A stretch of DNA of 64,000 nucleotides, taken from Lingula anatina. Lineage: Eukaryota > Brachiopoda > Lingulata > Lingulida > Lingulidae. This document shows positions 34,715 through 48,900 of the stretch, one piece after another (the first letter of the stretch is position 1; each line of letters begins with the position of its first letter). The stretch is from assembly GCF_001039355.2 (NCBI RefSeq), contig NW_019776151.1, forward strand, positions 37,889 to 101,888, in the 5' to 3' direction. Made by a program: the position numbers and the translations under genes. The notes beneath the pieces were generated by a model. The model was given only the letters and a program-made list of their open reading frames with translations, had not been told where the DNA came from and searched no databases.

Positions 34715-36418
34715 TGATAAATTTGTCATTGATGTTGTTCTAAATTTTAGTTTTGCCAATTAATTTTTGGTTAGTTTTAGGTTAAAAGCAACCTTATCCA
34801 AAATTGGAACAAAATTCTCAGTCCCAAAGTGTCAAAGTTATGCAATCTTCTGTGTTTTGTTCAGTGCTTGAGCTTGTTATAGATATCTATATATATGTAA
34901 ATATATATAAGGTTTTCAGCTGTATGCTCATACTCCTATTGTTCTGCCTACATGGGTTCCTTACTAGTAGGTATAGAGCACTGGATGATTACTAAGCAGT
35001 AATTTTATCGATCTTTTTCCTTGTTCGCTGGCACGTAATATGCTGTACAATTATTCAGGTATTTTCTGATTGCAAAAGTGCATTGATGTTGCTTCATGAA
35101 ATCAATAATGCCATATCATTATATTGCCAAGTCATTTGTTTTGACATTTGTTGGTTTAATTTAAAATTCGGCTGTAGTGATTCAGAAAATACAGAGCTGT
35201 CTGGAACAACCTAAAATCAGTTTTTACGGGACGGATCCCAGGTTTATACTGAAAATGTATTTGTAGCTTAATCATTTAGCCTATGTATGCAGAGAAGGGA
35301 TCAATGATAAAGAATACTTAGGTTAGTAGACCTATGGTTAAATGAACCACAAGGAGGAACCGTGACATGCAAGGAGACTGCAGATGTGCGAAAGGACATT
35401 GTAAGGGCATTTCAATATCAAAATAAAAAGGGTAAATGGGTGCGGCAAATCAGCTGCAAGGAAGAAAAAACAACCCTTCACCCTTGGTTGTGCCTTTGTG
35501 CTGGGTATTGCCAAAACTAATAACTGTGTGTAAATAATCCTATTGTGGCCATTGACCAGCTATTGGCAGACCCGATCACATCCACTATGACTGAAGCATT
35601 TATATATAGCCTAGGCAATTAGAATGGGCTTTGTAATAATGCATCCTTGTAGGAAGAGCGGGAAATCGGTGGAATTTTCCAGAGCGTCTGACAGTCTGGG
35701 TTAGGAACCTTGATTCATTGCGTAGTTTTTTTTTTTTTTTCCTTTTTCGGCTTCAATCCTTTCCGTCCATTCTCTCAAGGGATCATACTTAACACGATGT
35801 GGTATTATACAAGCTGTAACTCAGCAGGTTTTTGCTTAATCAAACTATTAATAGACTTGTAGATTGATACCATCTTGTGGTCTTGAAGGAATAAAACAAA
35901 TTATTTTTAAAGACCAAACATTGAATCGAAAATTTTAAATAATGCCACGCAAGAACATTCCGAATGTATTTGTACTTAAATACTTTTCCCCAATTTTAAA
36001 GCACTGAAATATTATGATATGTATAATATTAGCCAAATTTCTGCTTTTTGTCAATTTGTTATCAAATTGGTTATAATTTGACTAAAACAAGTCAAATCAA
36101 GCTCTTTTTCTTTAGCCAATTTAAGGCAGTTTTGGCATTTAGCTAAGTTGGCAAGTGTTAGTGCTAGGTACCCCAGATATAAAATACCAGTATTTGAATG
36201 GTTCTTACTATAGAGAAGCTATGGGGTCTTGACATGGAAAATGTTACTGGTTTTTAACGTAAAGAAGCAGCTAAGTACCACCATACCTTTTGCTCTCCTG
36301 ATCATTGATATTGCCTGCCCTGCAGGGAACATATGTAAGTTACAAAATGGCAAATAAGCAAGGTGTGCAGGCAGCTGATTTGGTTAGCAGCTCCAACTCG
36401 GTTTCCTTTTTAAACTGA

Positions 36419-37944
36419 CATATATGTTTGGTGGATGTTGCTATTGTCCTTTCCATGGTCTCAAAGGAAGAAGAATGTGCTCTCTCTCTCTCTCTCTCTC
36501 CAACCCCCCCCCCCCCCCAACATGCGTGGGTGATATCATTCTTTGCAAATATTTCCCTAATAAAAAAGTCCAAATCTTGTCTTGTTTCTCAATGTTGATA
36601 GCAAGTCAAGAACAAAATGACACTGTTCTAGATTTAAAACATAATTCATTGCATAAATGGATGAGTGGAGTAAAATCTTTTAAGAACCACAAAATTACCC
36701 GTATAAGTCTGTTGTGATGGAAAGCATTTTATAGTGAGGATATTTGTCTGCTGCATTCACATTCCTAATGGTAGCGGCAACCTGTAGCTCTGCAGTAAGG
36801 GGGTTAAAGTCACACTTACAGGGCTGGGAAACTAAGCTATTGATTGGTCGTTTCACCGAGGTAACTACTTTCAGTTGACGTCAAGGGTATCAATCAATCA
36901 ATACATTATACTCGCATTTATATCCTGCAGATTTTGTTCTGATTTGGAATAGTGCAGTCTTTGGGCCAGTTGGAGCTGGATGCATCTTGTCTGTCTCAGT
37001 AACCATGGTTTCACTCTCTGTAATTGTGGCCTTGATTTTGTTTGCAGACTTCAAGATCAGCAAAGAGAAAATGTGTTTGTGTCCCCTGTCAGCAAACAAA
37101 AATTTCAGCATGGCAACAACCCCTATTCAGCAAATTCTTCTGCAAATAGGATGACGTTAATTCATGAGAAAATAAAAAGCTGGGGGTTGAAGTATGCCTG
37201 CAAAAGATAATTATCCATGCAAAGGTGCTGTGGCCTTGATAATAATGTGTTTTAAAGGACCAAGAAACATGAAATGTTTTAACTACTTGGTTGGCTGATA
37301 AATCTAAAATTGAAATAAGTTTAAGTTGCAGCATTACCCAAATTTATAATTACAAATTTCAATAAAATGAATAAAATTGCAACTTGTTGCTAACTGAAAT
37401 ATATAATATTTCAACATATAATCTGACAGTTGTAAAATTCAAATATGGTCTCTGTGGTTTATAATCCTATACACATAAAAAATTATGACTAAGTAAAATA
37501 TCAATAGTTAATCCCACAGTACAGACAAGTGTAGGTTACTAAAACATGAGGGCCAATGAACACGTACAGATAACCCTTTTATCCTCCCCTATATGGTGCT
37601 GGTAAAGAAGAACTTGTGCTTGTGCACTCTGAGCAGCCACTCTAGGTCCAGGAAATCATAGGTGCTATAATGTGTTTTATATTTAGACCAGTTAATTATT
37701 AACATTAACTACCTCAAGTGTATATTGCATATTGCAATAAATATGTTTGATTGGCATTTGTGTTTCTTTCCAGTTTGGAAGTGTTTAATCAGTTGTAGAA
37801 TGTACATGTTGACTCTAGTATTCATGACCTTGCTGAAAACATTTTAATGCTTACCTTACTGAAACATGATCTTGGAAAACGTGCAGGGCTCACGTTTCCA
37901 TGGGAAGTATTTACCAGTGGCTAATAAAATATAGAATATATTTT
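36419..37944. repeat. Unmerged contig overlap, left copy (1.5 kb)
   Basis: The block from CATATATGTTTGG near 36419 to TAGAATATATTTT at 37944 is repeated after the N at 37945. The copies differ in the length of a poly-C run (36505-36518 versus about 38024-38045) and by scattered substitutions. Confidence 0.9.
36931..37149 (+). CDS. Possible terminal exon with one membrane segment
   Basis: A 3' splice site (TATATCCTGCAG) at 36930 precedes a frame, entered in phase 1, that reads FVLIWNSAVFGP, then a hydrophobic stretch GCILSVSVTMVSLSVIVALI, and closes at a TGA near 37149. The same frame is open in the second copy (about 38458-38676) with conservative replacements. No upstream exon that fits the phase was found. 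The exon does not join the 88-codon gene in phase. It may be chance or part of an unseen gene. Confidence 0.25.
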
Positions 37945-37945
37945 N

Positions 37946-39471
37946 CATATATGTTTTGGGGGTGTTGCTTTTTTTCCTTTCCCATGGTCTCAAAAGGAAA
38001 AAAAAATTTTTTTTTCTCCCTCTCCCCCCCCCCCCCCCCCCCCCCAAACATGCATGGGTGATATCATTCTTTGCAAATATTTCCTTAATAAAAAAGTCCA
38101 AATCTTGTCTTGTTTCTCAATGTTGACAGCCAGTCAAGAACAAAATGACACTGTTCAAGATTTAAAACATGATTCATTGCATAAATGGATGAGTGGAGTA
38201 AAATCTTTTAAGAACCACAAAATTACCCGTATATAAGTCTGTTGTGATGGAAGGCATTTTTAGTGAGGATATTTGTCTGCTGCATTCACATTCCTAATGG
38301 TAGGGGCAACCTGTAGCTCTGCAGTAAGGGGGTTAAAGTCACACTTACAGGGCTGGGAAACTAAGCTATTGATTGGTCATTTCGCCGAGGTAACTACTTT
38401 CAGTTGACGTCAAGGGTATCAATCAATCAATACATTATACTCGCATTTATATCCTGCAGATTTTGTTCTGATTTGGAATACTGCAGTCTTTGGACCTGTT
38501 GGAGCTGGATGCATCTTCTCTGTCTCAGTAACCATGGTTTCGCTCTCTGTAATTGTGGCCTTGATTTTGTTTGCAGACTTCAAGATCGGCAAAGAGAAAA
38601 TGTGTTTGTGTCCCCTGTCAGCAAACAAAAATTTCAGCTTGGCAACAACCCCTATTCAGCAAATCCTTCTGCAAATAGGATGACGTTAATTCATGAGAAA
38701 ATAAAAAGCTGGGGGTTGAAGTATGCCTGCAAAAGATAATTATCCATGCAAAGGTGCGGTGGCCTTGATAATAATGTGTTTTAAAGGACCAAGAAACATG
38801 AAATGTTTTAACTACTTGGTTGGCTGATAAATCTAAAATTGAAATAAGTTTAAGTTGCAGCATTACCCAAATTTATAATTACAAATTTCAATAAAATGAA
38901 TAAAATTGCAACTTGTTGCTAACTGAAATATATAATATTTCAACATATAATCTGACAGTTGTAAAATTCAAATATGGTCTCTGTGGTTTATAATCCTATA
39001 CACATAAAAAATTATGACTAAGTAAAATATCAATAGTTAATCCCACAGTACAGACAAGTGTAGGTTACTAAAACATGAGGGCCAATGAACACGTACAGAT
39101 AACCCTTTTATCCTCCCCTATATGGTGCTGCTAAAGACAAACTTGTGCTGGTGCACTCTGAGCAGCCACTCTAGGTCCAGGAAATCATAGGTGCTATAAT
39201 GTGTTTTATATTTAGACCAGTTAATTATTAACATTAACTACCTCAAGTGGATATTGCATATTGCAATAAATATGTTTGATGGGCATTTGTGTTTCTTTCC
39301 AGTTTGGAAGTGTTTAATCAGTTGTAGAATGTACATGTTGACTCTAGTATTCATGACCTTGCTGAAAACATTTTAATGCTTACCTTACTGAAACATGATC
39401 TTGGAAAACGTGCAGGGCTCACGTTTCTATGGGAAGTATTTACCAGTGGCTAATAAAATATAGAATATATT
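37946..39471. repeat. Unmerged contig overlap, right copy (1.5 kb)
   Basis: Second copy of 36419-37944, starting directly after the N. Its first 100 bases are rough, with extra homopolymer bases, as is common at contig ends. Confidence 0.9.
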
Positions 39472-41711
39472 TTCATATGAACTGTAAGAGATATTTGGCT
39501 TCTTTCCATTGAATTATCATTTATTTAGTTAAGAACGATTGATATTGCTGCCAACTCTGTCAGTAATTTCTTTTTTTATACGGAAAACATACAACAGGGA
39601 TTTAAGATCTGTTTTGATAAAATTTGTAAGGTTAATTCACTGAAAAATGAATTAAAGATGACCCACTTTGGAGGAATTTTGTGAAGAGTGTTTGTGTGAC
39701 CAGAATTTTTATTCAGAGTACGGGCCTGAAAAAATATTGAGAAAATTGTTACAGAAATTTCCAGCTATATGTAGCTGTCCTTGTTTGTTGTTGCAATTGA
39801 TCAACAAAAGTGTAATCAGTTCTGGTTCAAAGTCCCATTTTGGGTCAACATTGTATGATAAGATCAGAATTGAATCATACAGACATCATTCATTGCTTGT
39901 TACTGTTTATAATTTATAATTGAACTTAGGCATTATATTGGTGTCATTGTTGCAAAGTTGTGGTCAGAATTTATTTTAACCTGACTTTTTCAACATCGGA
40001 TTGCTGGAAGAAATGGTGCATTATAAGTGAAATCGAAAAAAAGAAAAAGCCAATACAGGTATGATTTTGATCCAGAGGCCTGGGGTTTAAGGAATATGGA
40101 AGTTTTTTGGCCAGTGTCACCAGATATTGATTTCAGTTTTGTTTTTGCTTTCACATGGTTGGTAAATTGTTATTATTCATTGACCGGAATTAGTATCAAT
40201 CGGTAAACAGGAAAGTGTGTGTTGACTTTTAACTATTTGTTTCCATCTTCTTTGATATTTAATTATCACGTTACAGTGATGAAATATGATGAAAAATAAC
40301 ATGTTCCCCCTCTACCTAAAAAGGATCAGGTTTGGTCCAGAAGACATCAAGGGGCAACCCTACAACCTGGTCATTCAAGGATATCAGAGGAGCTTTCATC
40401 ACCTTGGATTGTCTGGCTTTGGACATGACTTTTGAATTATCAAAACATTCACCAATATTTTACTATAATACTGGGTCAACAACCTTCTATCTCCAATGAC
40501 AGAAGACCTGGAGTGACCCGTGAATCATGTAACCACAAAGTTATTGATCAGCTTTTCGTCTCATAAGACAAACAAAAACATGGTGAATTTTGAGGTCATT
40601 GAAGAGCCCAGTAATTGTTGATCAGAAAAATAAAGCCAGTTCATGGTTGATATCATTCACTGAGGCCAGAGTGGCAAAATGTTTTACTGCCATGTGAATA
40701 TTTATAGCCAAGGTTATGAATAAATATTGCAGAGGTGATTTTATTCCCTGACGTTTATAGCCAAATGAAGTTACCTCTTCTATGCACAAAAAATTGAATT
40801 ATATAGGATCAGTCCAGCACAAACTAAGTTACTAGTATGAATATTTACCACTATGCTGGTTGGTTCAGTACTGGAGTACCCATAGAGTTAGATTAATACA
40901 GGCTAGGAATTTATATCATCAATATAATTCAAATACATGACAGTATCCATTTTCTGTTTTTTATATTTTTTAATATCTCAGTCATGAGAACTCGGTTGAT
41001 TTCAAGTTTTGTTAAGAAAAACACAGGAGAACAGATATAGAGAGCAAAGGATGTTGCAATCAAGGCCATGATTTATTCATCTTTCCCTTGCTGATGGTAG
41101 CCATTATTAACTTTGTGCCAAATGCTTTGAATTGTGTTCTGATAACCAGTGTACAAATGTGTATTCCTGAGTGGATGGATAGGATTGAAAACATTTCGTT
41201 TCAAGTAGTTGGCAATATTTTCTTTTTGAATGGCAGTTATCTTATTCTGCAATTCTGTCAGCTTATGTCTTGAAGATGTTCATGTCATAACAGGTTTTAC
41301 AGGTATATGGGATTTAAGAGGTCAAATTATTGGCGTCAAACTTCACAACAGGTTTTGATTGCCCTTTCTAATAGTGATCAGTGTTTGTTTCACCTCGTGA
41401 AGATTTGTTAATTCTCATAAAGCACTGTCTCTAAATGCATTCCTGGATTAATATTCTCGGAATCAGTATAGTATAAATGTAGTTTGAATGTTTTCAGCAA
41501 ATCTTGGTTCATTTTGATACAAAAAAAATAAAAAATAAAAAAAAGCATCCAGTCCAGTATCTTCAAGTGTAGCCTCACAATATTGGCAAACTTTCTCATA
41601 ACAGACTTTTCTTGGACAGTTCCTAAGCTGAGATGTGATTTTGAATTGTTTAACCAAAGGATATAGTCCAGGTTTCTTAGAAATTTGTTAAGCCCAGTGT
41701 GACACCAGGAA

Positions 41712-42160
41712 ATGAACTAAACTGAGTTTTTATTCCTTTAAATCCCTTCATTTCTAACACACATTAAGAAAAGAGAAAATCTGAAAAGCCCCGCATCAGA
41801 TCAGGAAATGGAAAAAAAACTTTATTCCATGCACATATTTCTTATCACAGATATAAATGTAGATTTGGAAAAGAGGCAATCTGTAAAGCCCTGGATCAAT
41901 TCAAAAAATGAATAAAACTGAGTTTTTATTCCCTAAAATCTTCTCATCACTGGGATAGATTAGGAAAAAAGAAATCTTTAAAGACTCGTATCAAAACAAA
42001 AAATGAATAAAACTGATTTTCGTTCCCTTTAATCTTCTTATCACTGATATAAAAAAATGGAGAAATCTTTAAATCCCCCTATCAAATCAAGAAAAACAAA
42101 AAAGGGTTTTTATCCCGTGGATTTTTCTTTTCACTGACATGAATAAGGAAAAGGATCAAA
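41712..42160. repeat. Degenerate tandem array, about 90-bp unit, five copies
   Basis: Units near 41712, 41806, 41910, 42001 and 42091 share AATGAATAAAACTGA(G/T)TTT, then TTCCCT..AATCTTCT(T/C)ATCACTG, then GAAATCTTTAAAG-like blocks. Units have drifted and vary in length. Confidence 0.7.
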
Positions 42161-42491
42161 TACAAGTCAGCAATTATGAATAATACAATATTGTGACGCA
42201 CATTTTTTCCCCTCTGTGAAAGCTCTGTCCTTTGGGAAATGATTAGGGAATGAAGTGAAGAATAGATAGTTTGTTTTAAAAGGCAGCTTTGCATCTTTCA
42301 TGAGGAAGTATTAGGTGCTGTATATTTAAATGCTGCTATTTTTTCGGCAGCACTGGTTTGGTTTGACTGTGTCATGTGTAAGAACCAGTAGATTTTACTG
42401 TCTGTATTTGCATTATTCAAATGAAAGAAATGTCATAGATCTAAGGTATGTTTTGTGTACCTGAAAGCAATTGATAGGGTAAAAGCTATGA

Positions 42492-42803
42492 AGTGAATAA
42501 AAAGAAAATTTCTTGTTCCTAAACATGGCATCTAGTAGTGATCTCAGCCAGCAATTATTTCCTGAAGTACAACATTTCTGCAAATTTGACATCATTAAAT
42601 CTGAAAAACTGATACTGGTTTCGTGCAACTGATAGGCTGACATTAAGTAAATGAATGAAAAGAAATAAATTTTATTGCTATAAATGGAACCTTACAGTGA
42701 TCTCAGGGATCAATTATTTTGGAGAGGACGTCACTGGTTGTGTAATGCCCTATTATTCTGCAAATTGGACATCATTAAAAGTAAAAACTGATATTGAGAG
42801 CCA
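42492..42803. repeat. Diverged direct duplication, about 160-bp unit
   Basis: Two neighbouring blocks share GTGATCTCAG, CAATTATTT and CTGCAAATT(T/G)GACATCATTAAA in the same order and spacing, with many differences between. Confidence 0.55.
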
Positions 42804-42972
42804 AATCCAGGTATTCGCACACCTGTAATATGATAATGCTGTGAGACCACTGGATATCAATTACTGTGAACCCCATACCAAGCAGTTTTATAAAGAGTTG
42901 ACAGCAGAGTGAAGGTTTATTTCGCTGAACGCTACCTCTGTTCTACATTTCAGTGCCCAATTTTCCGCCACC

Positions 42973-45900
42973 ATGGAAGAAGACGGGGAAATTATGGAGC
43001 AAGATGTGATGATCTTTGACGACATCCAACAGAAGCAGACCATTCTCAACGATCTCAACATTCTGCGGAAAAATGCTCAGTTCTGTGACGTGATTCTCGA
43101 GGTTGAAGGCCATGAGATACCTGCCCATCGCGCCGTGCTCGCATGTGCGAGCCAGTACCTGTTTGATCTTTTTCAACAGGAGGAGGGAAATCATTTGACG
43201 CATTGCAAGTTACAGGGCCTTGATTACGAAGTGTTTGAGTATCTGGTCACATATGCTTATACAGCAAGGTGAGGGAGAGAAAAAATCCTTCATTCACTGT
43301 GGACTATTACCAGTTTGACTATTACAAAAGAATGGTTTGTTTTGGATTGATTTCCTATCTTCTTACTTATTCTGGAGTAATTTTGTATTTTTGCCAAAAA
43401 AAGATTTTAAATATGTGCCCCTAAAAAGTCTTTCAACCAATTGTTAGAAGTGCTAGAAGTAAAAAAAATAAATAAATGTGTTTGGCCATTTTCAGAAAGA
43501 TTAGATCAAATTTAAACTTTGCTCATTTATTTTATAAAATCACAAATTTTTCAGGTTGGAAGTTGCCGGGGACTTGGTGAAGTCTGTGTACAAGACAGCT
43601 ACCATGTTGAAGATGCAGCGTGCAGCTGATGCCTGCTCTTGCTACTTGGCTGAGCATTTAACACCCATCAATTGCCTGGGTAAGTACAACCTAGGCTTGT
43701 TAACATACAAAAATAGCAAAATGAATAGGTGTCTTTTCATTCACGCAGGCTCAAGGTTACACCATTTTATGTAAAAAGGCGTTTTGAATTCCTGATATAT
43801 GTGAAGTAAGCGTGCAGATGCTTAAAGACAGGTAGAACTGATGAGGAGTGCCCTTGACTGTGACTCTCTCTGTACTTCATCAAGGTCAAAAGTTATTTTT
43901 AACAAAATTTTCAAATTTTAATGTAACCAATTTGGCAAGTGGGGAAAATTTGAATTTTCTCCATTTTGTCAAATTTCATTGCAACAACAGTTTACATTCA
44001 AATAAAAAAAATTGAATTAGCAGATAGAAGATAAATGAGACAAATCGATGGTAAAAATGTTAATTTTTTTTTTTCAACAAAATCAAAGTGCAAGATTGCG
44101 AATGTTTGCAAAAGAATTAAGAGTGCACAAAAACAGGAAAGCCATGAGGATGTGGTAGTTATTTTTGGTCATGGTCTGATTACCACCAAGGCAGTGAGGA
44201 GAAAAAACAAGGTTACTATAATTGAAGACCACTGTGGCATATAAACATTAAGCCTTTTTTTAATGCTGATGCAGCACATCATAAAAAAAGTTAAATATCA
44301 ATGTGATGCCCAATAAAGAAAAAGAATATGCAATAGGCTCATGCTTAAAACTAAATTTGATGTCAATTAGTTGAGACCTTTCTTCTCCAGGCATTTGAAC
44401 TTCTTCACTTCATTCGTTTTAACTTAGTGATGCATGGCCTGAGTTTAAATGTCGGTTATTACCAAAAAATATTTTAATGTAGAAAAATCTGTCTATTCTG
44501 CACCAAGTGACACTATCTGTACTGTGTCACCTATAAGTGTGATTGTTGGCTGTCACCGAGACATGATTAACATTTTCAAAGGTCTGAAAGTAGAAACAAA
44601 TAGCACAAAAACACTGGCACATAACCTTAAACCAGACTTGTGTTTAATGTCTTTTTCTTTTATGTGGCTTTATTTCCAAAAAACCCTATTCATTCCAGTG
44701 GTTTGGATGAAAGTGTTTTGGTTAAAGTAAAGGATTCTTGTCTATTGAACAGGTGCAAGTTAAAAAAGAAAAAGTGTCAGTTTAAGGAGTGCTTGTCTTT
44801 GGTTGTGTTTGGAAAATATGAAAGTGTAAGTGGTTAGATTCAATTTGCACATTAATGGACCCTGAAGAGAAAACCATTTAAATTAATTAGTGTGGAAAGG
44901 CCATTATATGATCTTGTTAAAAATTTTGACCCAAATGCTGTGGGAATGTGACTTAATTATGCTCCCATTAAAGAGTCTGGTGCTGGTCTCTTTGCTCTTT
45001 AATTAATCAGCATGGACAGCACGTGTGTCTAACCATGTGTTTTCTCTACTAGTATATAGGTTACATATAGTGAGTTGTGGTATAATAGCTAAAATGTTTT
45101 TCTCACCTGTTACTGTCATTCTTAGTTCTTTTGAAGAAATCGTTTCTTGTATTTCATCTCAATGCAGCTACACTGCGAGCCTGTTATGAACAAGTTGGAT
45201 CTGATACACTTTATGAAAGATACAATATATAGGATAAACATAAGTAAAGATGGAACATATTTGATTTTGTGAAAACTTGCTATTTCAGCAAGTTTTCATG
45301 TTGACCTCAAAATATAGGTAGCCTTTTTCGTGGCTCTTAAACCTCATATGGGTGATGATGGAATGTTTCCTCACCCTTCAGCTAAGAAGATGTTCAGACA
45401 GTGTCTGTGTGAAAATTAGTCCAAAATGTCAGCATGCAGTTAGGATAAGTTAACTAGGGCTTTCACTGTTTGGGTGTGCATTAGGCTCCTGAAAACCTTT
45501 TGTACAAATGGATTCATCTTTTGCATGAGTAATTAATCTTTTCATTTAATAATATTAATAATAATATTAAACATAATAAAAAAAGTGCCTGCGCTTGCCT
45601 CAACTTGGGTTTTAGTTGACTTAGTGTGAACAGTCACATTATCCACCTGAAGATCATATTTTGGAGGCCTACTGACATCCCTAGATCAGCAGAAGTGTGA
45701 TAACAAGATCATATCTGTCAAAAAAAAGAGCAGAGCACCTGCAGAGTGAAGTGTGAAGAGAAAGTGTAACACCTTGAAATAGTAGTCTCCTCTAGCCTGA
45801 TGTCAGGCTCATCCAAGAAAGCCAAGAAAGTTTTGGTTCATCTCTAACATTTGCCACTGTCTGTTACTAGGAAACGGGTGTTTCAAGTGTTGGCAGCTTT

Positions 45901-48900
45901 CTGCATTTCATCTTTTAGAAAATGGCAAGATAACTTGTATATTATAGTTAGTTGTATATTTGGCAGAATGAGCCCACCACGTCCCTCCACACACACGCGC
46001 GCGCACACACATACACACACACACACACACACAGAGAGACAGACACAAAAAGAAAGATTGAAAATATTATGTTTTGGAAAGAAAATATCACATGGCAAAG
46101 AACAAGTATGTGCTGTCATCCTTGCAGTTGAAAGGCTAAGCCTTCTCACATCCCTTCCCTTACACAAAAAAGGGAAAGAAAAGATGTGCTTTGATATAAA
46201 GTATTACAAACTTTGCATTTTCTTTAACTGAAAGAATTCTTGGCTGGGAACTGCTTACTGTTGGAGCAGGCCTTGTTTAGCCTAACCCTGTCTTTGTTGT
46301 CAGTTGAGCAATATGTCGAGTATGTTACCATAGCAGCATCAAGTAATAATACATAATATTTATAACATGACGGGACCTCTATTTGCCCTCAGGGCTCGTG
46401 TGCTTCTTTGGTTACATGTGCCCTGTGTTAAGAAGGAACACAGTTGTACAGACACTTGTGTGATGGCAATTTTTTTAATTTTTTTAAATTTTTTTTATTT
46501 TTATTCTTTACTTTCCAAATTGGGTTTTTGATAGTTGCTATGAGAGTTGAAGTTTTCTTGTTTCATGTAATGTATAATTGTCAGAATTTTGTATGATTTT
46601 GCGTATAAGTCTGCATGTATTAATTCTGCATTTAATTAATCCTGCATTTAATTAATCATAGATATTTAATGTAAATATCTGGTAAACAGTAAACTCAAAA
46701 GTAAATACAGACATATATGCTGTTAGAAGTTTCAGGTCAAAAGAATCACCAGATATCACTATATATAAATAAATTAACAACCTTTCTGTTGTGAGTACGT
46801 TTCACAGAATTGCCTAAGGTAGAAATTAGATATCTTTACAGTGTAACCAGGTGCTGAAAATCACTTCTGCCTCACAGATTTGAGGTTATAATTCATGCTG
46901 TAGATGGGTTCTCATGAATTTTGAAGCATTTGTCAGTCTGTGGTTCAATAATGTAGTAAGGTGTGCTGAAACCTGCTTTAATTAACCTCAATATGGGCCA
47001 GCACCAGACGGCCTGAAGTAATAATCACGTTCTTCCAAGACACAGTGATGATCTTTATGAGATCCATTTCTCTGGTCTGTTTTAAGGTTAGACCATTTAC
47101 GTAAGCGTCTTTGTGTTAGCCAGATTCTAAATACTAATAGCAACAAAACCAAGATGACTATAGAAATTGTTTTTAATTTTCTCAGATTTATATGTTCACC
47201 GTTGAAGATGATGATCCAGGGGGGGGAGGGGAGGGATCGTTTTGATCCAGAGTTATTAGCCTTGTTATATTTTGACCTCTGGCTATTGGGCTGTAATTAT
47301 AATTTGATCTTTCACTCAATGTATATATGATGAACATGCTATACATTTACATATAAATGGGTTGCTTGGTTGATATAAGGTATTGATTCCCCAGTAATCT
47401 CTGTATTCTATCTCTCCAGGCACAGTTTTGGTCTATTCATTCCCAGTGATAGGGTCTTCTTAATATTCCCTAATTAATATGCATGACCCTATGACCCAAT
47501 TTCAAAGCGAGGCTAGGTGGGCAAATAAAGCGATGGAAGCCACATGCTCTACACGGGATTTATCTGTTATGCCAGAAATAAGCTTTGGATTTGTAGAGTC
47601 ATATGTTCGTCGACATGTTGCTAGCTTGGGAGAGAAGAATTTGAACAAAGGGTTCAAATATTTCAGCGAACAGTACGTGCACAACATCAAACGTGAGTAA
47701 TCTTTTTCAGCTTGCTTGTAAAAGTTTATCAGTTCACTGAATTCGAACTTGTCTGTAGTTAAACACTAGATCGATCTGCTGAAAATTCTTCGTTATATTG
47801 TCTCGTTTTTTTTACTGCCCTCTTTGTACCCCTTTTTTACTCATTGGATAGTACATTGTTCGGGTATTTTTCATTCTTTTTTCCCCGATCGTGTGACTTT
47901 TGTTGCACATTCGGATTGATAGTGCTACTTATGCACGCCATGTCGGACGTTTGATACTGACTTATAAATGGTCATGTAAGCGTTATTTTAGAGCATTTTC
48001 CAACCAAGTTAAAATGTTTTTTAATCGAGAGAAGGCAGGAATGAGTTCCTATTTTCATTTAACTGTTATATTTGTGTATCATATACATCTTCACACACGT
48101 AAACCTACTAGTAAGCGTATTTTCCCCGAAGTTTGGTACACTTATAAGTAATACCTCAGCATATTATCTGCCAACTACATACTGCCACGATATTTAAGAT
48201 TAGTTTTTGAACAATTACAATGTCAGTTTTTTCCCACTTTCAGTCTTTTCCACCACCGAAGGATGCAGAATAACTGCAGGGTGTCACAGGTCAATGAAAA
48301 AGAGTGAATCCCCCCATACTATGGAAATTTATCTACAGAATATACCCCTTGATGTCACTTTTGCCAAGTGCACATGTCCAATTGGTCTGAGCAAGTCTTG
48401 TGGACATGTAACAGCAACTCTTTATCAATTGGCTCATTATTCATCTTTAAAATTATCAGCAGTGCCAACTGATATAGTAAAAACATCAATGAGACAGACC
48501 TGGCATGAACCAAGGGGTCAGAAAATCAGAGGGGCTGAAGTCAGTTGTTTGGAGTTCAGAGGATACAACAGACTTGATCCCAAGAAGGAAACGTCTACCA
48601 TAAAGTCAACCCTCAGTAATCCAGTTAGGACAAAGTTGCCAAGTATAGTTGATATCAAAGACAAACTGAGAGATAAACATGCAGATTTTCTTTTACTGTC
48701 TGTAATTCCGGATATTACTCTTCCCTCTGTCCCCACTAAATATGGTAGCAAGATTAAAGGAAGTGTGATCAGCTACCAGCAAAAACAACATTCTGACTAT
48801 ATTTTGAATTTATATGATACTGAAGATTTTCCTTCCTTGCCCTGCAATGATCACATGGTAAATGTATATGCAGCAGTGATGGACAAAGAAAAATCAGCCA

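Larger units (their letters stand above)
29871..35740. repeat. Unmerged haplotype/contig overlap, right copy (5.9 kb)
   Basis: Second copy of 23982-29869. It continues after the shared poly-T run (about 35726-35740) into sequence found only once, so it connects to the rest of the locus. Confidence 0.9.
39472..42951. other. Non-coding stretch upstream of the kelch gene, with degenerate tandem repeats
   Basis: No coding exon is supported. It probably contains the 5' untranslated exon(s) and first intron of the kelch gene, because a 3' splice site (CTACATTTCAG) lies 21 bases before that gene's ATG. A candidate donor is ATACAGGTATGA near 40058. Two degenerate repeat arrays are listed separately. 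Confidence 0.5.

Noticed and set aside
29871-35740. 5.9-kb segmental duplication creating a paralogue of the 88-residue gene
   Set aside because: It begins exactly after an N with the same sequence that begins the left copy. Allelic contig overlap is simpler.
39668-39919. 83-codon plus-strand frame
   Set aside because: Its first codon is not an ATG, no splice partner or family is recognised, and base composition is like the flanks.
44449-44837. Overlapping 93- and 65-codon plus-strand frames in the kelch intron
   Set aside because: No domain, no splice logic, and surrounded by intron sequence; likely chance.
45851-46231. Frame translating a His/Thr repeat
   Set aside because: It is the (CA)n microsatellite read as protein.
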